From Mytilus californianus (Eukaryota > Mollusca > Bivalvia > Mytilida > Mytilidae): a stretch of DNA of 64,000 nt. Below, one piece after another: positions 37,001-52,000 of this stretch (position 1 is its first letter; every line of letters begins with the position of its first letter). Under the pieces are notes generated by a model. That model saw only the letters and a list, made by a program, of their open reading frames with translations, was not told the origin of the DNA and did not search any database. Where the stretch lies: NCBI RefSeq assembly GCF_021869535.1, contig NW_026262740.1:248001-312000 (forward strand), read 5' to 3'. Made by a program: the position numbers and the translations under genes.

Positions 37001-40000
37001 GTGGTATGTGGCCTAAGAGGTGCATTTCAGCAAATATTGAATTTGTACTTTGACAACTTCCCTGAATGATCTATTGGTATTAATTTGTCAAACTACATGA
37101 AAATAATTGATTTCCACTTTTATTTGATAGAAGTTTTTTTAAAAAGTGACATTTCAGCTACATGCCCAAAATTTAACTTTTTAAGTTGTTTCAATATTTT
37201 TTAAAAAAGAAGCATGATTACTTTCTCTTGGACAGGTTTTTCAGATTTTCTATTTTTGTTTGTGGTATTTAATTTATGTTTTACTCATTTGTGAACTCTG
37301 CACACAAAGAAAAGTAGATAAAAACAGAATAAGAGAGCAAATTGTGCTGTTTTAATGGTCTAAGTCTACAGGTCAGTATGAAGCAAGTGACATATAAGGT
37401 TCTATGCACATACAAGTTGAATTCCTTTTAGCAGATTTTCACTGAATCTGTATCAAAAGCACTTATTACTGGTTGTTTTATCTTGTCTGTTTCACAGACT
37501 ACCTTTATTTTCTTTAGTTGGATAGCTAGTGGTTAACATATTGGCCTTTTGAGGCTGAAATTTCATGCCGGTTTTTAACAGTAAAGTGAATAAACTTTGC
37601 ATCAGACCATACTGTCTACATATAAAGTTGAAAGCAACAGTCTTGTTATATCCAGGCTTCATTTTTCATCATAACTTAGCAAAGATTTTAGCAAAAAGAA
37701 GCATATTTCCATCTCCCATATCATTGACATGCTTTTTAATATGCAAATATGGGGTACGGCCTAAATTGACAAATTGTTTTTTTAAGCTTGAGATTGCTTA
37801 AATCCATTTTATCCACATGTGTTATTCTATTTAAAACGTATATTTCCATTAAAAGTACATTTATTATATGTAGAAGTTTTTTTTTATAACTTAGCAACTT
37901 CAGAAAATTGTTGTAAGTGGAAAATATCACATTTCATATAAGGCCTCACTTCATTTAAGTCTGATACATTCAGTTTGCTATATGTTGCTTTAAAAAGGTA
38001 ATATCTTAAACATAGACATTAAGAAGTGCACATCTGTTTCCATTTTTGTTTTTCAAAGCCCAAATTTGATAGTTGAAATTGTTCTAATTCAACATCACAA
38101 TTAAGCACCCAAAGTTCAGATATAAAAAAATGCCACATTTTCTATAATTGATATCATATTGCTTTGAAACTAGGTAAACTATCTCATAATACACTAAGCT
38201 TAAATCATGCAAAGTGTTATCAGAATTGGTCATGGAAGTTTTTGACTCCTAATAGGCCCGAGACCACAATTAATGACCCCGCTTTTCGTTGTCCACGAAT
38301 AGTTTTCTTTAATTAAAGTGTATTTTTTCATTATTTTTTTTCTTTCCCTTTCTCATTCGTTTCTTATTTTTTGTGGGGTGGAAATGAAAGAAAAGAGCTG
38401 AAATAAATTTTTGGATGTTATATTTTAACTGATTTTTGATATGGAAAGAGTTATTAGGCCATATGCAAAAAGGTAATAGTTACAGTTTTCGGAACATCTC
38501 TTGACTTATGACTCCATATGAGATGTTAGGGTGCAATCTTTCTGAATGTTGGATATATTTTTGGACCAGTACTGTAAATTACACACACAAAAATTTGAAC
38601 AAAAAGGTTAGGTGCAATTTTGTTAATAAGACAAAACGTTATAAAGAACTAATAGAGAAATTTAAGTGTGGTCTGTGGCCTTATCACCGAGTTTGTACTA
38701 ACATTAGCAATAAGACGGGTATTACATGTGGAGCAGGATCTGCTTACCTTTCCGGAGCACCTGAGATGTACTGTTATTTTTTTCTGTTAGTTTAATTCTT
38801 TTTTTGCCATTGCGTTGTCAGTTTCTTTAGACTTGTGAGTTTGATTGTCCCTTTGGTATCTTTCGCCTCTGTTATCAGTTGCTCTCTAATCAAATCAGTT
38901 TGACTGCCAAATCAAATACAAAGTGAAGGAGTAATTGATGCTCTGTCGTTATGTGTTGATAGTCAATCTTGAACGCGTTGTTCAAGTTTTGTACGACACG
39001 GCGTTGTCAGTTTTGTCTACGACTTATGAATATGATTATCACTTTGGTATCTTCCGCCTTTGATATACCTTTCAATATCTCTGAAAAAAAAACAGATTCT
39101 TTAAATTGTCAAACGATTATGAATAATAAATATATTTAGGGACTGTTCAATTAAACATTCTTTTTTTGTAATCCAAGTAAGTTAGGAGTGGAAAATCTGT
39201 GAAAATTAAAACTAGATTAATTAACTGGAACTTTATGCGACTGTCACACACGCGAGGGGTTAAGCTAGCTATAAATCATGATTTAATCCACCATTTTCTA
39301 TATAAGGAAATGCCTGTACCAAATTAGGAATATGACAGTTGTTTTCCACTCGTTTGATGTGTTTAAGTTTTTTATGTTGCCATTTGATAAGAGACTTTCC
39401 GATTTGAATCTTCCTTGGAGTTCGGCATTTTTGTTATTTAACTTTTTAAAACAAATCATCAGTTCAAATATAATTATATGGGTGTATATTATTCCGGTGT
39501 AAGTAGATATATTTCTCCGCTACATCCACATTGATGTTTACTTGGAACAATTTAATGAAATAAACTAGAAAATTAACTGCTTCTTGTATACATAAAGTTG
39601 TATCCTGTGTAAAAAGATAGCTTGCCTTAAACGGGTTAAGTAGATATAAGAAGATGTGGTATGAGTGCCAATGGGACAAATCTCCATTCAAGTCACAATT
39701 TGTAAAAGTAAACCATTATAAGTCAAAGTACGGCCTTCAACACGGAGCCTTGGCTCACACCGAACAGCAAGCTATAAAGGGCCCCGAAAATGACTAGTGT
39801 AAAATAATTCAAACAGGAAAACCAACGGTCTAATCTATATCAAAAACGAGAAACACTTATGAACCACATCAACACACGACAACCACTGAACTATGCTGCT
39901 TATAGGTACTTTTAAGTGAAGTAAATGATATAATAAAGTACTTCAGATAAACGAAAAGTCAAGCTTGTTTCACAGGATTGTTTGTATTATGCTCTGATGT

Positions 40001-43000
40001 AGTTTTTCTATGAAATAAGGAATATAGATTAAACACATTTCGTTTATGAAAAGTCCATCCCATTGTTATCTATTTCCTTAACTTAAACAGATTCTAAGAT
40101 AACAAGTTTTTTGTAATGATTCATACAAGCAGTAATAAAAAATCAGTCAAAACTGAAGAAAGTTTTCATGGGATATAAGACCACAGATATGTTTAATATA
40201 TTGAACGTGTACGATGGAGATGCAAGACTGAAAACGCATTTTGGAGAGATATCTCTATTAAGAAAAGATTTGATTCGGGTGTCAATGTCGTTCGATATCA
40301 CCAACCAAAGTCTGTTTTAGATTTTACGAAACAAAATATTCGAAGGATTGTTAAGCAATTGAACAGATTAATAAAACGTACGTATATCCACGGTTAAATT
40401 GTGGGGACAGTAATTTACCGATGTTCAAATCCAGTAAATCAATGCATAAGAGACAAATCAAGGTAACACACAAAACCTAAGGGAATTGCTCGAATTTTTA
40501 AAGAAGCCAGAACGGCTGCATGCATCACCCATCATGCGAACCAAAACTCAGTCAAATGTCAAAATCGGTAATATAATATTTCTAGTAAAATTACAATTCA
40601 GACGACTTAACCGACATCTAAAGAGTTAAGACTTCAAAAACATCTCGACATATCGTATTGGTACACTAATTCGTGATGATGACCGTAACACGTATGTAGT
40701 TCCTTCTAACTCTGGTTGAGCCTTTTTAAAGAGCGAACAAACCCCTGTTAACGAAGTCTGTATAGGGTGAACTTGCATGAGTGCATCATATTAAATGAGA
40801 TATGTAAATGCCACACGACGGAGCAAAGGGTATGTTACTGCTGGAAAATGGGAAGTTGACAATTGGAAAGATGAAATCATCTCGTTTGTTATAAATTCTA
40901 GTTTGAAGTCGTCCATCTGTCTAAGTATCGAGGAAATATGGATCAGACCTACAACTTTCTGTAGTATCTTTAAACTTCACTAGGTTATATAAAATGGAAG
41001 CTCTCATTGCAATGTTGGTTATTGAGTGACAGGCCACTATCAATGTGCTCGTATCTAAAACTTAAATAAAAGAGCTTTGCTAGAAGATTTTTGCTCTTTG
41101 TCTTTGAGAAAGTTTTGTACGAATTAAGCTTCATACGATTACAAAAATTAATCGGACAATAGTTGTTCACAATGAGTACCCATTGGATTACCGACTGTAT
41201 GCTTAAACATCAATCAACAAAACAAAACAAATATCCTGTCGATTGAAATAATTAACTTTTTGATGAGATAATCTTCGCTGTAGTTGTTACGGGAATAAGT
41301 GTGGTTCTCCACAAAGTAAAATTTCGTATGACCCAAATGGCGGACGAATTGAAAATAATCATGAGAATATCTCAAAGTTTTAAATTGATATAAGGAAAGA
41401 ATTGATGAAAAATATGGGTAGCATTATATCAAACAAGGGCTCTTCCCTTGAAAGGATTTAAATCTTGTACCATATAAATGTAAAATTGCTACCCGACGAG
41501 CATTTGGTGTGTGTTCTTCATAATTGTCATTATCATAACTTTTACTACATGCTTCCTTGTAAGTATCCTTTCTTAATTATGGTTGATGCCCAAAACGACA
41601 ATAAAAAATGGCTGTTAATGATGTTCGCTGCTCCTGTTTTTGTGTGTTTCTGTCAGATATCTGGAATCATCTAATTTTATCTATAAAGTGCAAATATTGC
41701 CCGCTAACCCCTACATTTCTTTTGATATTTTTTTAATTATAAAGTTAAAAAAGCAATTTTTTAAAATTTTATAAAATCCTTGTTATTTTGATAGTTTTTG
41801 GTGTATGAAAAATCTAAAGAGAATCATTACCCGCCTACTTTACACTTTATTATATCTCAGACTTGTCATTTTTTTTCTTCTTTTTAAGGTCCATTATCGA
41901 TGTATTATCAATATATAACAGTCTTTTGGAAAGTCTGTAATTTTTAAACAGAGGGGCAAACATCCTCAAAATAGTAAAAGGACAAAATTCAACAAAATTA
42001 TTTAAAAAAACGCATAAAAGGATACATGAAACAAATCGTTAAAATAATTGAAATAATAATAATGTTGATGTTGCTCGTCAGAATTGTGTTTTAGTAATAG
42101 AGTTATAAATTAATTCAATTGAAGATGGAAATGCCATACAATACAAAATACTTTCATAACAAAGACTTTGTTTTGTGTAATTGTAGATGAATATCGCACC
42201 AAAGCAGCTACATGGGTTTTGATATTGTTATTCGCTTACTGTAAGTATATCTAAATATATGAACAGTTTAATTTAAGAGATGTTCAGAATTTTTGTTTTT
42301 ATCTGCAATCTTTTTTTAACGGGTTTGGAAGGAGTCTGTTAGAAATTTACTAAACATTTTACACATTCTAACAAAGAACAACACACTGTCCACTCTCCTT
42401 CTCATACAAAAAACATGTTAATTGCTTTTGTATAAAGACTGCGTTTGACTGTAGTCCTTTTGCGTCATGTGATAAGGTTGTATCTTTAACGAGCAAGACG
42501 ACGTGGTTATGCTCGATAAAGTATAAACCATAAAGAGGTTCACACAACCTCTAAAATATATTTTAAGGGTACATGATTTAACTAAATACTAACTTTATTT
42601 AGCACATGTTACACCCATAAGAGGGTCGAAGGCATTATAACAATTACAACTAGGGTGTCTCTCCCCCGCCAATTGCCACTACAAGGCAACCATTTTGAAA
42701 ATTCCTGAATCGAATGCCACATCTTCACCTGGTAGTTAACATCTTTGTTAAGTTTCAGGTTTAAGCTTTTAACTTTTTTCCATACATTGCAGTTTCCATG
42801 GCAAAGACAGTAAGTTCGGAGCATTTTGAATTATTTGACAACCGTTGCCAAACTCGAAAATGTTTAAAACTATTCCACATCTTTAAATAAAAAGGCAACA
42901 TATCTACATCCAGAACTTTCATATTTGATTTAATGATCTTTAAAAAATCCTACTTTTGTGTTTACCATTGGGTCTATATTGACGATTTTTAGGAAAAAGC

Positions 43001-46000
43001 CGCTTCCATGTAATTTCGAAGACGATTAAAATGATCCAAAACCTGTATATTATAATGGAAACCAACACTGTATAATAATTACATAGAGTGTCAGTTCGGG
43101 TATTCTCAAATTAGGCATAAAAAACCAAATTTTATTTTTTACATTTTTGATGAATCCATAGTACCGGCAGCCAGTTTAAAAATTTCAAATTTTATGTATA
43201 CATGAAGACACATATTTTTCAATTTTTCATATTTTAGCCGTTTCCATAGAAACTGTGGCCATTTTGAAAAATCCAAAGTCAAATATAGACTCTTCACATG
43301 CAAGTCAATATTTCTATAAATTTTTATAAAGTTTGGCGCGTTTTGACATTTTTATTGTTTTCATGGTAGCCGTATCCATTTCCAAAATTCTAACAACAGA
43401 TACAACATTGACCCATAACATGTTACACGCTATCAAAACATTATCCCACCAAAACATAAAGCAATGACTTTGTTTAGGAACTCCAAAAAATAATTTCGTT
43501 GGAGACGGGGTATAAGCAAATCATTAAATATATCAAGGCTACCACACTTTGATATAGAAAATAGTTCCTTATTTAGATAAAAAAAAAAAACAGCCAAATC
43601 GGTAGCCGGGGTATAGAAATATGTTCTTCTTTCGACTAATAGACAAAGGTTGTTTTTTTTTCGAAATAAGACGGCCGTTTGGCAGTTATGGATGAAAAAA
43701 TTGCAGCCGTCTGTTCACAAGAGAGACGGTAAATCCAAAACCTCATGTGGAGAGAATGCAACGCTATTTGCACGATAAAGAACCTAGCAGTAACTCTTTG
43801 TGTTATCTGTAGTTGGTAGTTGAAATGCAAAATGTCTGCCCTTGTCCAGCATATTATTGTTTTCGAGTTACAGTCCACATTTCCCGCTATCATCTTTCTT
43901 GTCCAACCGTACAGAACCTACATTAGTAATAATTAATAGTTTCTTTACCTGAATATGCCTGAAACAATTGCAACTAGGAGTTAAAAGTAGCATCAATAAA
44001 TAAATTAATCATAAAAAAGATAAATCATGCAGTGTTTTTGCCCACTATTAGTAATAAGTACCAGCAAAAACTACACTGAAGAATAAAATAATAGCAGGAA
44101 AAGATGTAGGTAAGAGGCTATAGAAAACGACCAACTACCAATTTAATAGAATTGCCAAAGTATTTAGAACGCAATTTGAAAAAATATAGAATGGAAACAA
44201 GCAAAGCATTAAATGATCTATATTGCCCGGCATCTTTGCTAATGTCTTCAGAGATACCCGGCTTATCATTTGGTACTGCAGACGCACATTTCGTTTACAT
44301 AAGACTCATCAGTGAAACTAAAATCAGAACAGTTAGAGAACGTTCTGGAGAATTTATAATTGAACAGTCCGAAAATGTGTACCAAATACGAATATAGAAA
44401 TCTATGTCTGTGGAAAGAAAAAAAGTGTGTTGAATGTTTTAACATTTTATAAACAGTAAAGTTACCCCAAAAGACATTTCAATGATATTTCAGGTAATAA
44501 TTAAATGATGAAATATCTCTACAATCAAAAATCACTTAAATGGTGTGGAAATCACACCAGGACAGTAACGTAAAAACTGTGATATGATATACGCAAATTA
44601 ATGTGATCATATATTGGACATTGCAGCAGCAACACACAACTCCTCTAATAACTAAGTTACCAACAACACAGTCCTGATAGTCTGACTAGGGAACCAAATT
44701 AAAGCTTTTGTAATTTGGAGCGTCCGTAACAAACCTTTAATAGGAACGCTCAAACCCAAATTGAGAGCAAAGAATGTATAAATACTTCAATAGACCTAAT
44801 AGAATAGTGCAATTAAACATGTTAAACCAGTTGTACGTGATCTTAAGCCTCCCATTGTGCCTATCTACAAAATGTGTATGTAAAATTGTATTTAATATTC
44901 TTTCAATAGAGAATTTTAACAATAAGATTCATTGGTGTAGTGATATCTGACATACAATTACATTCGAACACTTCTATTCTTAACATAAAATTTTATTATT
45001 TTTCAGTCGCTGTTTTGATTATTGTAGTAGGAATTGAGCGACGATGGATAAAAATTCGTAGTAGTAAGTTATTATAATATGTAGGCCACACGGGTGACTG
45101 GGGAATAGAAATGTGGTCATCTTTGGTCTTTTTCCTACCGACAGTTAAACCCTTGCCAAATTTTGGCGCATGTTTGGTTGTGTGGGATGCAAAATTACGC
45201 AGCCACATCCGGATATAATGGGGACGTTCAATTCGATACCTTGTGTAGGAAGAGTGCCACGCTCTTTGCACGTTTATAACTTTTGCAACAACCTTTTAAG
45301 GGGTCTGTATGTGGCCTATCGTAAGGCTATGTTTGTTCCTATCCAAAAAACCATGAACTATGCACAAGGATGACCCATTCGTTCAATTAAAATAATATGA
45401 TTTTTTTAACCCAAAAATACCAATAAAAATATGTCCATCATGCCAGTACTAAAATACTGGCAACTGGGTTGGAATAACCATCAAATTGTCTTGTTTTAGA
45501 ACAGACAAAGAAAATTTTTGAATTAAATACGACAATTCCATTTGATTTCCGTCGCACTTTTCATCAGTTTAAAGGTTTAATGTCAATTATATTATTTGTA
45601 ATGAAATATTGATTGATTGATTGTTGGTTGCTTAACATCCAGTGGCAAATATTTCATGCATATTCAGGACGAGAACAAATTAACAATAAATACAATAGGT
45701 AGGTTCTGTAATAGGGGTGTCCGGGGTTAAGGTCGGCGAAATTTAGACTGCCACGGGAAATGAGGGAATATTGGATAGGGACAGAAATTAAGCTTTGCAA
45801 CAGGTCACCTACGGACCCCTCAAAGAGTTGTTGCTAGTGTTCGTAACGTGCAAAGAGCGTGGCACTCTCTTTACACGAGGCATCGGATTTTACGTCCCCA
45901 TTCTGACCGGCTGCAAATTTGTAGATCCCGCACAGCCAAACAGACGCCTCACTTTAGCAAGGGTTTTACTGCCGGTCGGAGAAAGACAAATGGTGACCAT

Positions 46001-49000
46001 ACTTCTATTCCCCAGTCACCCTTGGGGGTATGTAATGAAATATGCCCTCATCGTCAAATTAGCAGGTGCATTATAATAGCTTTCTTTGCTAAGAAGATCA
46101 AAGGAGCTAGATCATTTTATTTACATACAGTTATACTGCTGATGCTTTTTTTCATAGACAATCCCAACATTTCTGATCGGGTTCCATTAGTATATTCTCC
46201 TAAACTCGGAATTAAAAAAAAACACAGATACCGCTTCCTCGGGGATCAGTATTTTTGTGATTTTACTTTTTCCTCCACCTCATTTCAAAAACATACCCCG
46301 ATTTTGACTACAGTGGTCATCACAGTACCAAAATCTATGACAAACGAGGCGATTTCAATTTCGAAATTATAAATTTTCCTCATCTTAGCGGCAACATACA
46401 AACTTCACCCGCGTACGGAGTAAACATTTCTGAACTCGAACGATATAAAGACCTCCCTTACAGCTGCTACATATACTGTGAACGGTGCTTGAACATAAAG
46501 TGAATGAGCCTTTTCTCGGAAAGTACAATTGATACATATTCAGTGTCTACTTAACAAAAAGTACAACATAGTCTTATGTAAAAACTATGTGCAGAAGTTT
46601 TGTATCAGTATGTCTTTCCACAGAAAGAAAGATCTTTTGAATTCGTTCCGATTATTATTATTTTTCTTCCGCCAAAATAATTTTTTTGCGAGAATTTATT
46701 GTCTCGCATGATGTCGCTCAGATATTTGGTATATCATTTGTATATGATATCGAACAGTTTATACGCTTTTGACCGAAAACTTTTCCTCGAAAGAGTTATA
46801 TCCCCGAACACTGTTTTTCTTGTTATCTCTACTTACACGCAACCGCAAATGAATCCAAAACATTTATTTTTCTAAATTGCTCATTATATCCTGAGGATTG
46901 TTTGTCGAATTTGATACAGAGACTACATATGAGAGTGTTTTCCCCTTCTGAGTGTAAATGTTTCGTGTTTATTTATGTTTTATTTTGTAATTGCCGCTAT
47001 AAACCTTTTTGTTTATGCTAAGAAAATCCAATTTTCTATTTTAATTTACCTAGAAATTTATTAATTTTACAGGAGATATACTCATATTCAATAAGCTCTT
47101 GCAAAATTCAGAAACTGAAAAAAGGTATTTTGTAAGAATTATGATAGTTGGAAAGGAATCGGCTGGAAAAAACGTGCCTCTTGAGAAGACTATTCAATGA
47201 AAGCATATCTGATGTTTCTAGTACAGATGGTGTTGATATTGTTGTTCGTAGATGCAAAATCAACATAGAAGATGGAAAATGGACAATCGGCAAAGGTATA
47301 TAAATACTCAGTGGTGATAAATAATGATCATGAATTTATATTTAAATCGAATACACCTGATTACTATTACTTATATGTAACGAAATATACTTTGCATTAC
47401 AAATATACTGAATAGACAAAATAGTATATGTCACGTAAAGATTGTTTTTTAATGTTTCATCTCAAATTTTTTTAAATAAACTTTCTATCTGGTTCCTCAT
47501 TAACAGGTGAACTAGCAATTCCAATTAGAGAAGAGACATGAGGATGTTCTTAAATCTCGGAATCATTGACTTAGGACCACGTCTTTTTGATATAGTACTA
47601 TTCATTTACGCTTGTGCATGTTCACACTGTGTGATCTTTATTAACAGGGTGTGTGCTCATTATAGAAAAATTGCTCCCACACAGTTATGAGAAAAGACGA
47701 CTGAAATTGACATTGCCTAAGTGTTACGGTCACCATCAAGAACGGGAAGACGAGAAATATTAACAATTAACCAATTGTTCAGACAACAATTAACGATCTT
47801 TCCAACCAAATTCACTTAAGATAAGAAAATTTGAATATATAAATGAGCTGTACTTTGAACATGCATGGAAACACAGAAATTTCATTTCAAGTAATGCTGA
47901 TTTTAGCTTAATAAAGGTAACAATCTCTACTCTTATAATGAATAAAAAATATAAAAGTTCCACCACATTTATGGTATGGAAAATGTTCTATGATGCCATT
48001 GAATTGCCTTGAAACTTGTATTAAATTGGTATCATGTTAAAATATTCAAAAAATTATTTTTTTGTATCAGAATTCGATGACAAGAAGGAACGGATTAATA
48101 GAGCACTGAGTCCAAATGGGAAAACAAAAATGGTGGAAAAAGAAAGTGCCAACAGAACAAAAAGTTTAAATAAACCTACGCAAATAGGAAAAAAAGAAAG
48201 CAATACGCTAGTAAATAAGTCAATTGATGTTAACCATGCCTTTCCGATGGATATAACAGCTGATGACCTAGCCGACAACAAAGACACTGAAAATATGCAG
48301 GTAGATCAGACAAAGGATAGTACTATAAATCATCTTGATAAGACGCCTACTCATAAAACAGACAGGAAAACCGACACAAAACTAATTCAGAATAAGAATG
48401 AGCCTTCATTATTGGTAATGCCCAAGGATTTGATGGCTAATGTGTTTTCTAAGTCAACTGCAAAATCTCCACGAAATCTATATGCATTATGTGCATTATG
48501 GGACTTTGCAGGACAAAAAGAATTTTATGCTACACATCAAGCATTTTTGACCAGTAGTGCAGTATACCTTGTAGTTGCAGATATGGAAAACGACATATTA
48601 AGTGAACAAGATCAATCGCAATGTTCTGCAGATTTTCAGCATATTGGAGGTATGTTTTCTGATCAGAAAAACAAATGCGATACCAAAATCAGATTTTAAG
48701 TTATATATAAAAAGATGTAGAGTATAAATTTACGCAATTTACGAGACAGCAGGAACAAATGTTTATATTTTTTAGTTGCGCCCTGCTAAGATACAGACTA
48801 AAGTAACATTATTTTATATACCAATTTCATTTCATGTAAAAGATCAAAAGCTAAAACCTTAAGATGTGTAGACATCAAAACAAAAAAGAAGAAACCGACT
48901 TAGGTAGCATTTAGTTGACAAATATTGAACAGAGTCACAGCTTTATAAAATATAATCACGTTTGTGTAAAGTAAACAATTTAAAACTATATTTGAAACGT

Positions 49001-52000
49001 GAAGTTTTTTATCGAATCGTTTATTTATCAATTTATTGTTTTATTATTTATATTATCTCATTAAAAAGAAAGATATATCTTAATCATTTTCTGAAAATTT
49101 GATGTTACTGGTACACAATTGTTTAAAGGGTATGTAATATTGTGTTCAGCGGGAATGAAAGACAATTTGAATATATATTTATGAGAACAGTTTCACGACA
49201 TCAGTTTTCTGGTCGGAATAATTGGTCGATGAAAAACAAACCGAAAACGTCAGTTTTTATGTTGTTTTAGTTTCAATGAATATATATCAGTATCTTACAC
49301 TTTTTTTCATGGTTCGAACGACCAGAACGTTTTTAAAAGACAAATGGGTTTGCAATGCATTCAAAGAGTTGTAGATTATACATGTTATACGTGAATAAAA
49401 CATCAAAACAACCTCATGTATACTAATTTTAGCAACCTCTTTCTTTTTACTAATTTACAACCTATCATATTGTGGCGTTAATGAAGTAGCAGAATAGTTA
49501 ATATAATTACAGATTTGTTTTTATTTTTATTATCGTACGATAAAATGTATAAAATTTCTAATTGCTGTAAGAACACAATTGATTTATTTAAGTATTTAAA
49601 AGATCAACCTTCAATTTGACTACATATGTGTCAACTTAAGTCCTTAGTTTTACGAAATGGATGTTCAAAACATAATCGTTTATAAAGCTGGAAAGAGCTA
49701 CATATGTACTAAACAATTTAAAAAAAAATACATATATTCTTATACAAAATTGGTATTTTTTTTTCTTTAGTATCATACTTAGTTAACAAGGTGTGTAAGA
49801 GATAATCATTCCCTGTGTTTAAATTATTTTAGAAAGTCTTTAAATATTACCTATTTAACAGTTATGATATGTTTCAGAGTATGTTGAATTTTGGTTTGAT
49901 TCTATCCATTGCCATCGAACGACCGACGAACCAGCTAGCTATGGATATTTCGATCCTCCGATTTTATTAGTTTTTACTGGAAAAGATAAATATAACGAGG
50001 TAATAAAATTGTAGAACATTGTTTTTCACTTATATCCGACTTTTTTAAAAGGCTTGACTTATAAGTATCCGTTCTTAATCGTAACGTTATCATAGAAATA
50101 AGGAGATGTGGCTTATTTGTCAATATCGATAAAATACGACATAAAACAAAAGTGAATAATTACAAAAGTGCATAATAACAAAATACAAAATCATTCAAAA
50201 GAGAAAGTCAAAGGCATAATTTAAAATACAACAATAATGGAAGACAATCATGAAAAACATCAACCCCGACAATTGGATTACTTTGGACAGGTACCTTAAA
50301 AATAAGAGACAACCCTAATCAAGAGACCACTTGACACAGAAATTTACAACCATAGGTCATCGTACGGCCTTCAACAATGAGCAAAACTCATACCGCATAG
50401 TCAGCTATAAAAGGCCTCGAAATGACAAATGTAAAACAATTCAAATAAGAAAACAAACGGCATAATTTATGTAAAAAATAATGAACGAAAAACAAATAGG
50501 ATACACAGAAACAAACGACAACCACTGACACATTGATGTTAACAAGTTATTAGAAATCAACCCTCCCATAACCCTGGACAGTGGCGTTAAAACACAACTA
50601 ATAATCTTTTGCATTGATGTTTTGAATATGAGCGTCACTGATGAGTCTTTCGTAGACCAAAACGCACGACGACCGTAAAATATTGTAGCTTAGTTTCTTT
50701 GATGTAAATTTTACTAGTCGACTCCTTTTTTTCTAAATCCAAGTCATCTCGCCATAAAGACCAAGCAACAGAAAAAATAAAAACATAGGGGTCTTCATCC
50801 GACCTTAATTTCAAACCCAAACCAACTCCGTATAGTCAACTATAGAGGACCAATTAAAGTCCTTTAGAATTGTCATCACAGGTAGTGAAACATTGGGATA
50901 CAGGTAATGTATATTGGAAGTTTATCATCTTTTGAAGTCCTCTCAATATCGTTACATTTAAAGTATCAAACATGACAAACTTGGTTTATCTTCTGTAGGC
51001 AGATTTTAAGAAGAGAAAGAAGGAATTAAATGATCAAATAGACAAAGTTTTGGGCAATCAAAGCAAACATCATCACTTGCACAACAAGTTTTATCTGTCA
51101 AATATAATGGATACTGACGAAGAATTTGAAAAGCTGCGATTCGCTATTTACGAGACAGCAGGAACAATGAATAATTGGGGTAAAGCCTTTCCGTTAAAAT
51201 GGATTCTTTTAGAACATTTAATTGATATTAATAAGAAAGAAGGAAAAAAATTCATTAATTTTACTGACATGTTCAAACTGGCAAAACATCATGATATCAA
51301 TTTACGAAAAGAGAACGAATTGTTGTTGTTTCTACGATTTCAGCATCATGAAGGGAATATTATTTTCTTTGAAAATATACGAGATTTGATCATTTTAAAT
51401 CCGCAGTGGTTAGCAGATGCTTTCCGATGTTTAGTCTCAGATAGGTTTGATAACAGCAGATTGCACCACCGTGATGACTGGACACTGTTTACACAACAAG
51501 GCAATATAAGTAAATCGTTAATTGCAGAACTCCTCAAATCAAAAGATAGTCAGTTTTCAGGACAGACAAATAATTTACATAAAGTTATGGAAAAGCTTGA
51601 TATATTGGTCAAAACTGAAAACTCAAATTATATAATGCCAAGCATGATGCCGTCAGCCAAGTTCGAGGATGTATGCAAAACATTTGGCATTAGTACAGGA
51701 AAATGCAAAAGGACTTCATGGCTTTGTTTTAAATTTGAATTTCTTCCACCTTCTTTCTTAACCATCTATCTGCCTGGTTTATCAGAAACTATGATCCTAG
51801 CAAATTATTTAGTGGTATTGCTTTATACCGTGGCATCTGTATGTTTGACATTGACGGATCTGGTTGTAAAAAGATTCTAGTTACCGTGTCGACTGATACA
51901 ATTGCTCTTCAAATTGTGTCGTTTTCCGAACAGGAGGGATTTGGAAGCACGTGTAGCGATATCTACAGTGAAGTAACACAACTTATTGAAGACATAAAAG

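Noticed and set aside
38508..38795. 95-codon frame with six Cys in intron 5
   Set aside because: It spans the junction of a tandem duplication and repeat M3; the counterpart at 36840-37030 is not open.
44152..44397. 81-codon plus-strand frame in intron 6
   Set aside because: No splice borders in phase with the gene, no recognised motif, and AT-rich neighbours; one chance frame of this length is expected.
48054..48287. Hydrophobic minus-strand frame opposite exon 9
   Set aside because: Shadow of the Lys/Asp-rich coding strand; the plus-strand exon has splice sites, phase and motifs.
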